The translations under genes were made by a program, and so were the position numbers. A model generated the notes under the pieces. It was not told where the DNA came from and ran no database searches. It saw nothing but the letters and a program-made list of their open reading frames with translations. Source: Mitosporidium daphniae (taxonomy: Eukaryota; Microsporidia). Taken from it: a DNA stretch of 46,221 nt. Location of the stretch: positions 1 to 46,221 of the forward strand of contig NW_013546545.1 in NCBI RefSeq assembly GCF_000760515.2, given 5' to 3'. Positions 21,199-30,354 of the stretch are shown here, one piece after another. Within the stretch, counting starts at the first letter, position 1. Every line of letters starts with the position of its first letter.

Positions 21199-21643
21199 GC
21201 AATAAATTTAAGACAGTTCCTCTTTTGAATGGCTCTCTAATGTCTACTGTTACTATCACTTCCTAATCTCTGCATACACATGCTGTGTTCGGGTTTCTAT
21301 GATAATTCCAGTAACCCTTCCAGCTAGGCATCATTTTTATTTACACCGGCTTTGAACGGTACCAAGATACAAATGACTATTTGGGTCTTGCCCATATAAC
21401 CAATTGGAAAGAATGAAGCGAGCTGATAAAACAATGGCCTTCGATTTACGGACCAAACTTAATTTGGGCAACCTTCTTATATAGCTATCGCACCTTTTGA
21501 CATTATAAGTGAGCGTAAGCTACTTTTAATAAAAATAAATCCCAATAGAAGAGATACCCAGTAAGGGGAGAATGCAAAGTAAAAAGCTCTCAATGGGAAA
21601 CTGCCACATTGCGTTGCTCAGGTTAAAATTTTCGCTTTTTCAA
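21199..21643. other. Intergenic region upstream of EF-Ts
   Basis: 445 bp between RPS17 and the preferred EF-Ts start. It contains no recognisable RNA gene. The segment TTAAAATTTT at about 21622 lies just before the EF-Ts ATG and resembles the start-codon A/T box seen elsewhere in the window. Confidence 0.4.
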
Positions 21644-22525
21644 ATGCTCGTTTCAAAGCTTCATCCCATGCGGTGGCTATCTGTAAAGACCGCTCCAGAG
21701 GCGGCATCCGCTTTCCAAGCAAAGCTAGTGCGCTTGCGTAGTGCTACTAGCCTTCCGCTACTTCGCTGCCGTCAGGCGTTAAATACCGCCGGCGGCGACG
21801 AGAATCAGGCTCGTACGAGCTTGTTCGCCGAGCTAGCCTCTACTGGGACTCCCGTCCACATCGAGCGGACCGATAGTTGTGCTGATCCACGCAATTCTGG
21901 AGGGCATATTCTTTCCGGGGTTTTGATCGGTCATGACGCCGCTACGTTGCTTCAGCTCCGCTTTTCTTCAGATTTTAGCTCCAGGTGTGAACTCTCGCGC
22001 ACTGCTCTCTGCAAGATACTTTTATCGGCCCCTATAAAAGACCAAAATTTATCTGGCGATTTTGAAACAGGCAACATGTTTCGCTCGCTCGCTGCCCAAC
22101 TGCGGGAACAGCTTTCCGTGGCACGAATTGAGCATATTCCCTTGACTTCACAAAGTCTTACAGCATGTTACATCCACCCACCTCTTGCCGTTCCGGCTAA
22201 TCAAGCTAATGGGTCAGTGACACTTGGAGAACGCATCGTTGCAATCATAGAATTTGAGGCCTTGGAAGCTGAGTATCCAGTAACTATAATGGGATCTAAA
22301 GAGGCCACCTATGCTACGATGATGCGAAAGATCTGTCAACAATTTGCTGCCGAGGGTCCACTTGTGCAAGGTGGTACTATGGACACATTCTTGAACCGTC
22401 CTTTTCTCTTTGACGCAGCGAAAAGTATCCGTGCTGCCCTTACGGAAGCCGGCATCAGGGGCATCCGCCGGGCGGTGCGGTTCGACAATGCTCCCACACC
22501 CCTCTGTATTACCAGTAACCACTAA
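21644..22525 (+). CDS. TSFM: Mitochondrial elongation factor Ts
   Basis: About 293 residues starting MLVSKLHPMRWLSVK, a basic amphipathic presequence. An in-frame ATG at 21572 would add 24 residues, but the A/T box just before 21644 favours the shorter form. The N-terminal UBA-like domain is clear: LVRLRSATSLPLLRCRQALN and GGDENQARTSLF. The C-terminal dimerisation region has FLNRPFLFDAAKSIRAALTE and a final RAVRFDNA. EF-Ts recharges mitochondrial EF-Tu with GTP. The core is divergent, as usual for mitochondrial EF-Ts of small eukaryotes. Confidence 0.85.
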   Translation: MLVSKLHPMRWLSVKTAPEAASAFQAKLVRLRSATSLPLLRCRQALNTAGGDENQARTSLFAELASTGTPVHIERTDSCADPRNSGGHILSGVLIGHDAATLLQLRFSSDFSSRCELSRTALCKILLSAPIKDQNLSGDFETGNMFRSLAAQLREQLSVARIEHIPLTSQSLTACYIHPPLAVPANQANGSVTLGERIVAIIEFEALEAEYPVTIMGSKEATYATMMRKICQQFAAEGPLVQGGTMDTFLNRPFLFDAAKSIRAALTEAGIRGIRRAVRFDNAPTPLCITSNH

Positions 22526-22654
22526 GTCTTTTCATATACATTTCGATGTGTGCACAGTGAAACTCGCCATATGATGTGTACAGTAAACATTTACATCCGG
22601 CCTTTAATACAAGTTTAGCTCTAATGGGGCGGGGCCAATGGCCGCCTGGGCTTG

Positions 22655-23632
22655 CTAGCGGCGAGTACGTTTACTAGCAGGATGTTCAGGTCTAGGCACT
22701 AACTCTTCATTGCGGGTCGCGATACTCATGGCAGTCGACGTGAAAGAAGCAGAAACTGCCCCCCGAGTTCCCCTTGTAGAAAGCGGCGGGGCATAAACAT
22801 CACGCGAAGGCATTGGAGCCGCCCCAGGGCATGTAATGGTAATGTTGCTTGGCAGATGTCGCAGCTGCATCTTTTCAAGTCCAAGCTTCCGACATTCCGC
22901 CTGTAATGCGGACGGCTTCTCGCGGATACTCCGGAAAATTCGATCAATACTTGGCGATGGACTGGCAGCAGGTATCTTCGCAGACTGAGCAATCGCTATT
23001 AAAGGCTGCCTATTTCCGAGTTTCGAGATGTTTTGTGGCTGATTTTTTGCTACTGACGCGACCCCTGTGATGACCCGAATAATGTCTGCTGAGGTAAATG
23101 AAATTCCGGTCACAAGATCTATAAAATTTCGCCGGGAAACATTGAGCTGTTGGATTGTCTCTGCGTCGTAGAGCCAACCACTTGTACGTATAGCAACAAT
23201 AGGGAGATGATCCGTGAGTGTCCTCCTGCTCACAGGACAAATAGGCTCATGTGTAACAGGATCAATTTCCCATTTAATTGGGATAAAGCGGCTTTTGCCT
23301 CTCTTGTCAGTGGATTTATCCTGGCATGGGGCATGGGACCCATCAATGATCTGGTCTGACACCTCAGTCGTAGCGTCTGTTTCATTGGTTAGAGAGTCTG
23401 AAATTTCGCTGGAAATAGCGTGCTTGTCGTAGAGAAGACCAGTAATGGTATCAAGCATAGGCTGCACACCAGGAGCAGAGCCCTTGCCAAACAGCTGAGA
23501 GAAAGAGCGATTGCAACATCCAAAGGGGAGGTGATATCCTTCTGCATACTTTCTTGGTGCTGCTTTTGCCCCACCGAAATCAGCTGCCCATTCCCCATGT
23601 GTGATGTAAAGCTTGTCCGTCCACTTTCCCAT
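22655..23632 (-). CDS. PPIL2/Cyp60-like U-box protein without a cyclophilin domain
   Basis: 325 residues. The N-terminus MGKWTDKLYITHGEWAADFG and LPFGCCNRSFS matches the start of PPIL2 (cyclophilin-60), including the first U-box-like part. The second part is PICPVSRRTLTDHLPIVAIR and SGWLYDAETIQQLN, then NFIDLVTGISF. In PPIL2 a peptidyl-prolyl isomerase domain follows. Here the protein instead ends in about 110 residues of Ser/Pro/Arg-rich sequence finishing PEHPASKRTRR, and none is encoded downstream before the convergent EF-Ts gene. PPIL2 is a spliceosome-associated ubiquitin ligase; an E3 or spliceosomal role is inferred. Confidence 0.78.
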   Translation of the reverse strand: MGKWTDKLYITHGEWAADFGGAKAAPRKYAEGYHLPFGCCNRSFSQLFGKGSAPGVQPMLDTITGLLYDKHAISSEISDSLTNETDATTEVSDQIIDGSHAPCQDKSTDKRGKSRFIPIKWEIDPVTHEPICPVSRRTLTDHLPIVAIRTSGWLYDAETIQQLNVSRRNFIDLVTGISFTSADIIRVITGVASVAKNQPQNISKLGNRQPLIAIAQSAKIPAASPSPSIDRIFRSIREKPSALQAECRKLGLEKMQLRHLPSNITITCPGAAPMPSRDVYAPPLSTRGTRGAVSASFTSTAMSIATRNEELVPRPEHPASKRTRR

Positions 23633-23818
23633 TTGAGTAGCTTTTTAATTAATTTCATCCTTGTCACAAATTAAAATTTTGTTTAAATTTCATACTGAGA
23701 CCATGTCGCACCAATGGGGACCACAATAAAGCATCCACTATCCTGTTTCAGGGACAATTGAGTTGGGCTTACCCATACACCCAAGTGTATCCTTTCCATT
23801 TTATTGCTAGAATTATTT

Positions 23819-24076
23819 ATGCATTTGTGGATAGAAACTATAGATGGCGGGAAAGATGCGGAAGGGGTGATGGAACAACATCTGCTGAAGAGCTCGTTAA
23901 AAAACAATGAGACGCTATATAACCAGGACTGCAGTGGGCGTAAAAAGAAACTCAGGGTAAGATTTGTCGATAGCAACGGAAAACTGACAAAGCCCCGAAA
24001 AACATCTAAATATAAAGAAAGGAAAGAATACCCGTTTCGATTTGAGAACACGAGTTTCCATGGCTTAAAATACTAA
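23819..24076 (+). CDS. Small basic hypothetical protein
   Basis: An open frame of 85 residues from ATG 23819, with a Lys/Arg-rich C-terminal half (GRKKKLRVRFVDSNGKL, KYKERKEYPFRFE). A possible first exon may lie upstream, because an A/T box and ATGs occur at about 23690-23716 and a typical 26-nt intron could end at 23810 (TTGCTAG). I could not fix its frame. No family was recognised. It ends 34 bp before the next gene. Confidence 0.4.
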   Translation: MHLWIETIDGGKDAEGVMEQHLLKSSLKNNETLYNQDCSGRKKKLRVRFVDSNGKLTKPRKTSKYKERKEYPFRFENTSFHGLKY

Positions 24077-24109
24077 ATTTTTATTTTTTTAAATTTTATT
24101 TCATATCTG

Positions 24110-25168
24110 ATGGATCGCATAGAAAATGCGTTTCAGCAGGCCGCTGCATTTGCTGATGCATTTGAGCATGAGCAAGCAATAAAGGCTTTGATAGATGGCG
24201 GGGGTCTTGGTCCGTTGCTAGGAAAAGGCGCCGATCTTATACCACATCTGCCCACCCTTCATCTTTTTGCAAGTATAAGTCTAGAGCTGGATGATGTTAG
24301 TGCAGCCGCTAGTGTATCAGTTTGCATCGCTTTCCAATAGGCATATGAGTTGGCTATTGAAGCCTTTCCAAATGAGCGTGGTAGCTATGTCTTTCTTGCA
24401 CCACTGCTTAGCGATCCACGAGATGCACTTGAGCTTTACACAAAGGCTCTTTCCCTCAAAGAAGCGACTGAAAGCCCATCATTAAATGATCCTTCTGAAA
24501 AACAACGCTTCGTTCAAGGATCACACCCAACCACAGCTCAGATCCACTGTGCAATTGCCGAACTCTGGATCACCGACCTGTGCAACGAACAGGACGCGGA
24601 TGCGATTGCCACTGAGCATCTTGCATTGGCAGCGATGGAAGATCCTCTCTCCGCCGAAGTTGCGTATCTTCAGGCACAGCTCTTTCTCAATCAGTCGAAT
24701 AAGATGGCTGCTCAGGTAGCTTTTGAGCGTGCCCTTTCCCTTCTTCCCATAAATAATGATCAAGAATTGGAAATAGAAGAGAATCAGATGCCGTCCATGG
24801 AGCTAGTGCTTCAAATAGCCAAGCTTGGCATTGAGCTTGAGGCATATCGGCAATCTATTCCTCTTCTAGAATGGTCTTTGGAGCTGCAAGATGATCTACC
24901 TGACCTTCATTATCTACTTGGCCTTGCCCTTCTCTCTTTACCGATGGAGGATGAGGAACGAGTGCTACTCGGACGGGAGCATTTACTCGCAGCGAAAAAG
25001 GTAAATCATCCAGCCTCACTGTAGTTGATCCTAAAATTTGATGAAAATGAGGCCAATATTGAAGAAGCACACGAAGAGCCTTCAGCCCTTGACGGCTCCA
25101 CTGTTGAGACGGCATCATTCGAAGATATGTTGGCACACATTGAGGAGCTTCTGGCCGCTTCCGATTAA
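24110..25168 (+). CDS. ACL4: Acl4-like TPR chaperone of ribosomal protein L4
   Basis: Three exons with introns 24314-24340 (27 nt) and 25001-25024 (24); 335 residues. It carries TPR-type helical repeats, with IAELWITDLCNEQDADAIAT followed by HLALAAMEDPLSAEVAYLQA, the pattern of yeast Acl4 and its fungal homologues. The C-terminus is acidic (KFDENEANIEEAHEEPSALD). Acl4 captures newly made Rpl4 and escorts it to pre-60S particles. The start ATG follows an A/T box (TTTAAATTTTATTT). A generic TPR protein is the alternative. Confidence 0.75.
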
Positions 25169-25279
25169 CTTATAAACTGTAAATCCGAGCTGCAGTACAA
25201 TCAGGCAGCATCAATCTGACCTCGCTTAGGCAACTTGGGATCCATTATAAACGCAAGTATTTAAATTTATTACAATGGG

Positions 25280-25612
25280 CTATTTGTTAGCAGAGCCCTG
25301 GGCGGCGGCGCGGCGGCGAGCGGCTGCGGCCTGGGCAGCCTCACGATTGATCTGCGCTTTGGACTTTGGAGGCTCACCGCGCGTAATTGTTGGCACAAGT
25401 GCTCCAAGCTTGCGTCCAACCATTTCTTCTCGCACAACGAGCGGGGTGAAGGACCGACCCGTGTGCACGAGGAGTTTCGCACCAACAAATGCAGGAATGA
25501 CAGTTGACGAGCGTGCATATGTGATGACACCTTTCTTTGTAGCAGCATCCTCCTGTATGGCCTTGAAGAGTCTAAGGTCAAAGTATGGCCCCTTCCAAAG
25601 AGCCCGGGGCAT
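25280..25612 (-). CDS. RSM19/MRPS19: Mitochondrial small-subunit ribosomal protein uS19m
   Basis: 110 residues beginning MPRALWKGPYFDLRLF, the start typical of bacterial-type S19. It continues ITYARSSTVIPAFVGAKLLVHTG, FTPLVVREEMVGRKLGALVPT. The C-terminal 25 residues are Ala/Arg-rich (AAQAAAARRRAAAQG), an extension not seen in bacterial S19. The nuclear location implies import and mitochondrial translation. There is no intron. It is divergent from DBP8, with a shared 144-bp promoter region. Confidence 0.9.
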   Translation of the reverse strand: MPRALWKGPYFDLRLFKAIQEDAATKKGVITYARSSTVIPAFVGAKLLVHTGRSFTPLVVREEMVGRKLGALVPTITRGEPPKSKAQINREAAQAAAARRRAAAQGSANK

Positions 25613-25756
25613 TAGGAAAATTTGTAGTAAAAATTGGGGTCGAATTAACTTTAATTTAACCCCAAAAATGGAGGTGAAATATTGTAGGCTAAATTTAAAA
25701 AATCAGGCAACCAAAACAGAATGAAATTATTTTTAATTGACAAATTAAAAAGCTAA
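25613..25756. promoter_or_regulatory. Bidirectional promoter region uS19m / DBP8
   Basis: 144 bp between two divergent start codons. A/T boxes lie near both ATGs: ATTAACTTTAATTTAA on the uS19m side and TTTTTAATTGACAAATTAAA on the DBP8 side. Their role is inferred from recurrence at other starts in the window. Confidence 0.45.
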
Positions 25757-27171
25757 ATGGCCATTCGACTCTTTTCAACACCCACCCAACAAAGTTTGAG
25801 TGCCAATGCAGGCCCTTCCATGCATTTAAATACAGTAGATTCAGGTAAAAGCAGCACTGCTTCTGACTTGGCCTTTGGTGGGATTGCACCGTGGCTTATC
25901 ACTACGCTCGCATCACTTGGGATCAAAACGCCTACAGAGGTACAGACTGCCTGCATTCCTGCAATTCTCGGAGGCCACGATGTCATCGCTTCCTCAAGAA
26001 CTGGTTCTGGGAAAACTGCTGCATTTGCGCTACCAGTTTTGACGCTTCTTTCACAAGATCCATTTGGAATTTTCGCTCTGGTTTTGTCGCCAACACGCGA
26101 GCTTGTACTACAAATCGGGGAGCAGTTCAAAGCATTTGGTGAGGGCCTTAAGCTGGGGGTATCTATCGTCATCGGAGGCCTTGATATGATGCAGCAGGCC
26201 ATGTCGCTTGCCAATGATCGTCCACATATTGTGATTGCAACCCCTGGAAGACTTGCTGACCTTCTCCGCTCCTCGCCTGATCTGAAAAGAGCATTTTCTC
26301 GTCTAAAATTCCTCATCTTTGACGAGGCTGATCGCTTGCTGGGTGAGGAGTGTTTTCACAGTCCCGTGGCGGAGATAATTTCTGCCTCATCTGAGAAAAG
26401 ACAAAATCTCTTCTTTTCTGCAACGCTTCCTCGTTCGATTGTTGATAACATTCGTCTCATGCTCCCTAAAAAAGAGCCATTTATCTACAACTGCAAGGAG
26501 TCATATGAAGGCATCGCCTCGCTTGTTCAACGCTGCGTTATCATTCCAAGTCAGGTAAAAGATAGCTATCTGGTCCATCTTCTTACGACAGGGCCATTTG
26601 CTTCTACCCCATCGATCATTATTTTTGTAGGCAAGTGCAAGTAAGGTGTCTTTTTGCAACTAATCTCACTAGGACGGCTGAACTTCTTCGTTTGACTTTC
26701 AAAGAGCTAAAAATCAGATCCACGGCTTTGCACTCACGAATGTCCCAAAAGGAACGCATTGGGTCTCTCATCAGATTCAAGGGAGAAGTTGTCCCTATCC
26801 TCATCACAACGGACCTCTCTTCTCGTGGTCTCGATATTCCAGCTGTACAGCTGGTCATCAATTATGATGTACCCGCCGATCCGCGGACTTATATTCATCG
26901 CATTGGGAGAACCGCCCGAGCCGGAAAAGGTGGACAATCAATCACATTCATCGGGGAAATAGATGTGGCTCTCTTCAAAGCTATTGAAGATGAAATGAAA
27001 AAAAACTCGACATTTACATCCATCACTCCCCTTGACGAAGAATTTATCAAGGAAAGTGAAGTCCTCTCACTCCTCAATCCTGTCAGCAAGGCTAAAAGAA
27101 TGGCCTCCATGGCACTTTTGGATTCTGGATTTGGAGAGAGGGAACGGAGGCGCAAGCAGAGAGAACCATGA
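25757..27171 (+). CDS. DBP8: DEAD-box RNA helicase, Dbp8/DDX49 type
   Basis: Two exons joined over a 32-nt intron (26641-26672, GTAAGGTGTC...CACTAG); 460 residues. Motifs in order: Q motif GIKTPTEVQ, I SSRTGSGKTAAFALP, Ia PTREL, Ib TPGR, II DEAD, III SATL, IV IIFVGKCKTAELL (across the splice site), V TTDLSSRGLDIP, VI HRIGRTARAG. The short N- and C-extensions and the motif I variant fit Dbp8, which acts in early 18S pre-rRNA processing in the SSU processome. Related nucleolar DEAD-box proteins are the alternative. Confidence 0.88.
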
Positions 27172-27336
27172 GCCATTTGTACCATAATTTATTGAGGACG
27201 AAATAAAACATCTATTTAACTAAACGAGCAGTTTACAACGGTGACGCACAAGTTTAACGGAGAAAGTAAACTCGAATCTTGGTTGTACTTTCAAGTGGCC
27301 CTTAGTTCTCTTCAGTTGGTTAAATATTTTCCAAGC

Positions 27337-27815
27337 CATCAAAACAGGCGGAGTACCGGTTGGGAAAAGAACGCACATGTGCATTTTGAAAAGTAAACAA
27401 TTAAAATTAGCGCTGTGAAAAAACAGAAAAAGATAGAACTTACAGCACGCAGTATTCCCATGCGGTCACCCATCATAGTACTGACTGCGCCAGCACTGGC
27501 TTGACTTCGGGGATCGGACGAGACCCGGTGTTTTCCAGTGTGTATGGCCGTAGATATTGGGTTGATAAAATATTTTAATATATATTTATTATTTGAGCAT
27601 CTTTCGAAGCCCGATTTGGATATTTACAATTTGAACGATGCCAATCTCAGCCCTCTCCAGGTCTACATCTAAAAAAGCATTTGGAATCATTTTGCTGCTT
27701 ATATTTTCAATTGAGTTTATCATTTTTATGGTTAGCTTTATCCCTTCACCCAGCTCTCCATTTAAGATCTCATTCTGGGCGATCAAGGATGATGGCTTCT
27801 ATAATAGCGGCTATT
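27337..27815. repeat. Segmental duplication, copy 1 (479 bp shown)
   Basis: This block recurs at 45743-46221 with a single difference (T at 27440, C at 45846). It covers the 5S rRNA gene and the first 178 bp of the 4-TM coding sequence. The match runs to the window end, so the true repeat may be longer. Both copies have the same orientation. Confidence 0.97.
27438..27555 (-). rRNA. rrn5: 5S ribosomal RNA, copy 1
   Basis: About 118 nt. Read on the minus strand it starts ATCTACGGCCATAC and contains the loop and box elements GGTCTCGTCCGATC, GTCAAGC and GTCAGTACTATGATGGGTGA, then GGGAATACTG and GCTGTAAGT. Helix I pairs except at its third pair, where copy 1 has C opposite A; copy 2 has C-G there. 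An oligo-T Pol III terminator follows (CTATCTTTTTC on the minus strand, about 27425-27434). Confidence 0.95.
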
Positions 27816-28351
27816 CCTTGTGGTCCTGGATTGGTGACTCAACAATCTCGCCTCAAATGAATTTCTCTTTGTCATTGTTGTGCTTATCGGTTGGTATACA
27901 TTTTTCGATAATCATTTTTCTGTCGATCTTTTTTTTGATTTCCTGGAATGACCGGATTTTTCAAACTGCTTGTGTGGAGCCAGATAAAAAGATAACACCT
28001 TATTCTGTGGTTGCAATTCTTATCCGAGGGACTTTTTTTATTGCACTTATTGCATCGCTTGCCCCAATTGTGTTATATGAGACTTTTATTCTTCGGGCAA
28101 TAGATGCAGATTATCGGGGGTTTCAAGCTCGGTCTGGTGCGCAAGGGGTTCATCAAGGGCCTTCCTTTTATCTATGGTGCATTTCAATTGCGCTGCACAT
28201 ATCTGCCATATATTTAGCCATTAGAATTACACGACCTGCAACCACTCTGGATTACGACGATGAAGAGGATGATCATGATGATGGACTCAAGTCAGAGGGT
28301 GAGATAAAGGCATTTTCTACTATTGCATTTAAAAGAAGACTGAGTTCGTGA
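27638..28351 (+). CDS. Four-TM membrane protein, unknown
   Basis: 237 residues with four hydrophobic helices: GIILLLIFSIEFIIFMVSFI (about 15-34), LLCLSVGIHFSIIIFLSIFF, AILIRGTFFIALIASLAPIV and FYLWCISIALHISAIYLAI. The loop between TM1 and TM2 is about 40 residues, with an SLWSWIGDS segment. The C-terminal tail is acidic (DYDDEEDDHDDG), then basic. The topology recalls SUR7/PalI or claudin-like proteins, but no signature proves it. It diverges from the 5S gene with 82 bp between them, and its 5' end is duplicated at the window's right end. Confidence 0.65.
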   Translation: MPISALSRSTSKKAFGIILLLIFSIEFIIFMVSFIPSPSSPFKISFWAIKDDGFYNSGYSLWSWIGDSTISPQMNFSLSLLCLSVGIHFSIIIFLSIFFLISWNDRIFQTACVEPDKKITPYSVVAILIRGTFFIALIASLAPIVLYETFILRAIDADYRGFQARSGAQGVHQGPSFYLWCISIALHISAIYLAIRITRPATTLDYDDEEDDHDDGLKSEGEIKAFSTIAFKRRLSS

Positions 28352-28619
28352 ATGTTTCCATTGTAATCCAGATTCCAGACATCATGCCCCAATTGCCTTA
28401 GACTGTATCTAAAGTGGACAATAAAACTATCCACAATTGAATTTACTTGAAAAAACCCCGGATGGTAAACCGAAACGAGCTGTCGCTCAAGGGTCCTTGT
28501 AAAGCGTCTATTGGAATATTACACCATCATTACATACTACCTTGGCTCTTTTAAGCAAAAATCAAAATTAAAAATAATTATTAAGTTCGGTGTAGGGTAG
28601 CACTGGGCTTTGCGATTGG
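28352..28619. other. Convergent intergenic region, nothing recognised
   Basis: 268 bp between the 4-TM and UTP14 stop codons. It is AT-rich towards UTP14. No RNA gene or repeat seen. Confidence 0.4.
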
Positions 28620-30255
28620 CTATCCCTTTCTCTTTAGTGGGAGGGGCTTGATTACAAGGCCATTGAGATTCTGTGAAATTCTAGGGGCTATCTTTTTCTG
28701 CAAAGTAGAAGTAGGGTTCCACTCTTTGCCCACAGGTATCAAGTAGCTCGCAGCGTTGAATTGTGCCTCATTGTCATATGGATATGGAAGCCGGCTCAGC
28801 AGATATTTACGTTCTGTCTGTTTTGGGTCGCGCTTTTCTCTGATGATCACATGGGGGAGACGGGCATCTTTTCGTTTTGAAGGATCAACACCCTCTCTGT
28901 CTTGCAGGTTTGGATTTGGGATCAAAAAAGGCCTTTTCCTTTTCAATTTTTCTTCCGAAATCCCGTGTCCACCCCAGGAGCCCCAGCCGACAAGTGTTGC
29001 ATCTACAAAAGGCTTTGCAACCTCATTTGCAGCCACGGAAAGCTTTTCTGAAGCAAATTCTAGCGCGTCCGAAATCACGCCTTTGTCATGCTGAAATGCC
29101 TCTGCCACAAGCGATCGCTGAAACTGAATTGCCGAGTCGTTCTTTAGTAGCACCGGTTTTGAGGAGAGTTCTTTGACATTTTCTTTCGTAAAATTATTTT
29201 CTTTAATTTGCTCCTTCCAACTCTGTTTATCCTTTGAAACGGAAGAAAAGGATCTCTGTCCCAGGAGAATTTCGTCATCAGAGTCTTCTTGACTGTCATG
29301 ATCGGAAATATCCTCGCCATCTCCAGAGTCTTGCTGATCAGAATCAGAGGCGGCAGGTCCGGCACCTTTTTTCATGAACTTTAATGTCAACAATGAAGAC
29401 GAGGAGGCTGGGGGAGGAGAGTCTTCTTCATGTTCCTCTGGTTCTTCGTCGCTGAGGTATATCTTTGATTTCAGCCTCTGGATTCTTGTTTGCTCTTCTT
29501 GAGCCAATTGAGCCTCTGGAGAGAGAGCACTCAAATGCTGAGTGCCCCTTTGGTGTCTGTGCTTCTGCGTCATTCGTTCCTAGGGAATAAGAAATTTTTC
29601 AAACTTTTGCTCTCGCAATTTCTGCTTTAAGAAGAGCCTTCTGGGAAGGCTCAGATTGGCTCATTTCCTTAGCACTCTTTGCTTCACGCTCCTTCTTTTT
29701 TATCCTATGATACGCCTTGCTCTTTATTTTTGCACTCCTCTTTTGTTTCTTCTGTTGGAAGAAGAGAAAGGAGCGGAGCTTTTGTAGATCAATTTGCCGC
29801 TCCCTAGCCAAATCGGGCGTAAGCCCCTGCAATGGATCTTCAAGTGAATTGGGTGTTTCTGCTGAAAGAATTGAGTCCATTTTTTGTTCCAGATCGCTTT
29901 TGGGCGAAAAGCTTTCAAACATCGACTTCGACGTGGGTATGGGGGCACAGGCTCCCGGTCGCGCTGTGGAAAGAAAAAGAGACTCTGCTTTTCTGTTTGA
30001 GGTAATTGCTGGAAGCCATTTTGAAAGGTCCTTTGAAACTTGTTCGTATGCTGCAATCCGTTTGATTTTCTCGGATTTAAATTTTGGAAGCGGCTTTTGA
30101 ATTGGTTGCAGATTTGACGAAATCTTTGCAATCTTGTCGAGCTTTTTATCGCTATGAATGGTTTTGACAAAGGATCCTCCTTCAACCTCAAATGCCGCTG
30201 GCGTGGACGGCCCCGGTTTGCGGGCAGCAGCGATCAGGTCGTCTAAGGTAAGCAT
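28620..30255 (-). CDS. UTP14: U3 snoRNA-associated protein Utp14
   Basis: Two exons (30255-29605, 29579-28620) with a 25-nt intron (29580-29604, GTTTGAAAAA...CCCTAG); 536 residues, shorter than yeast or human Utp14. The splice joins ARAK-ERMTQKHRH. Family blocks: KSKAYHRIKKKERE, LVGWGSWGGHG, KRKDARLPHVIIREK, LLSRLPYPYDN, and the PVGKEWNP segment near the C-terminus. An acidic Ser/Asp run lies in the middle. Utp14 activates the helicase Dhr1 in the SSU processome, where U3 leaves the pre-rRNA. Confidence 0.92.
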
Positions 30256-30354
30256 AAAAAAGTTTTTGGGGCAAATTTTTTTTAAATTTAATATATTTTT
30301 AAACTTCCTGATAATGTGTCATCATGCACCATGAAACCTTGATGGGATGTGTTG

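Noticed and set aside
23683-24051. Minus-strand 122-residue frame
   Set aside because: It has no ATG start and is antisense to a basic plus-strand frame with more protein-like composition.
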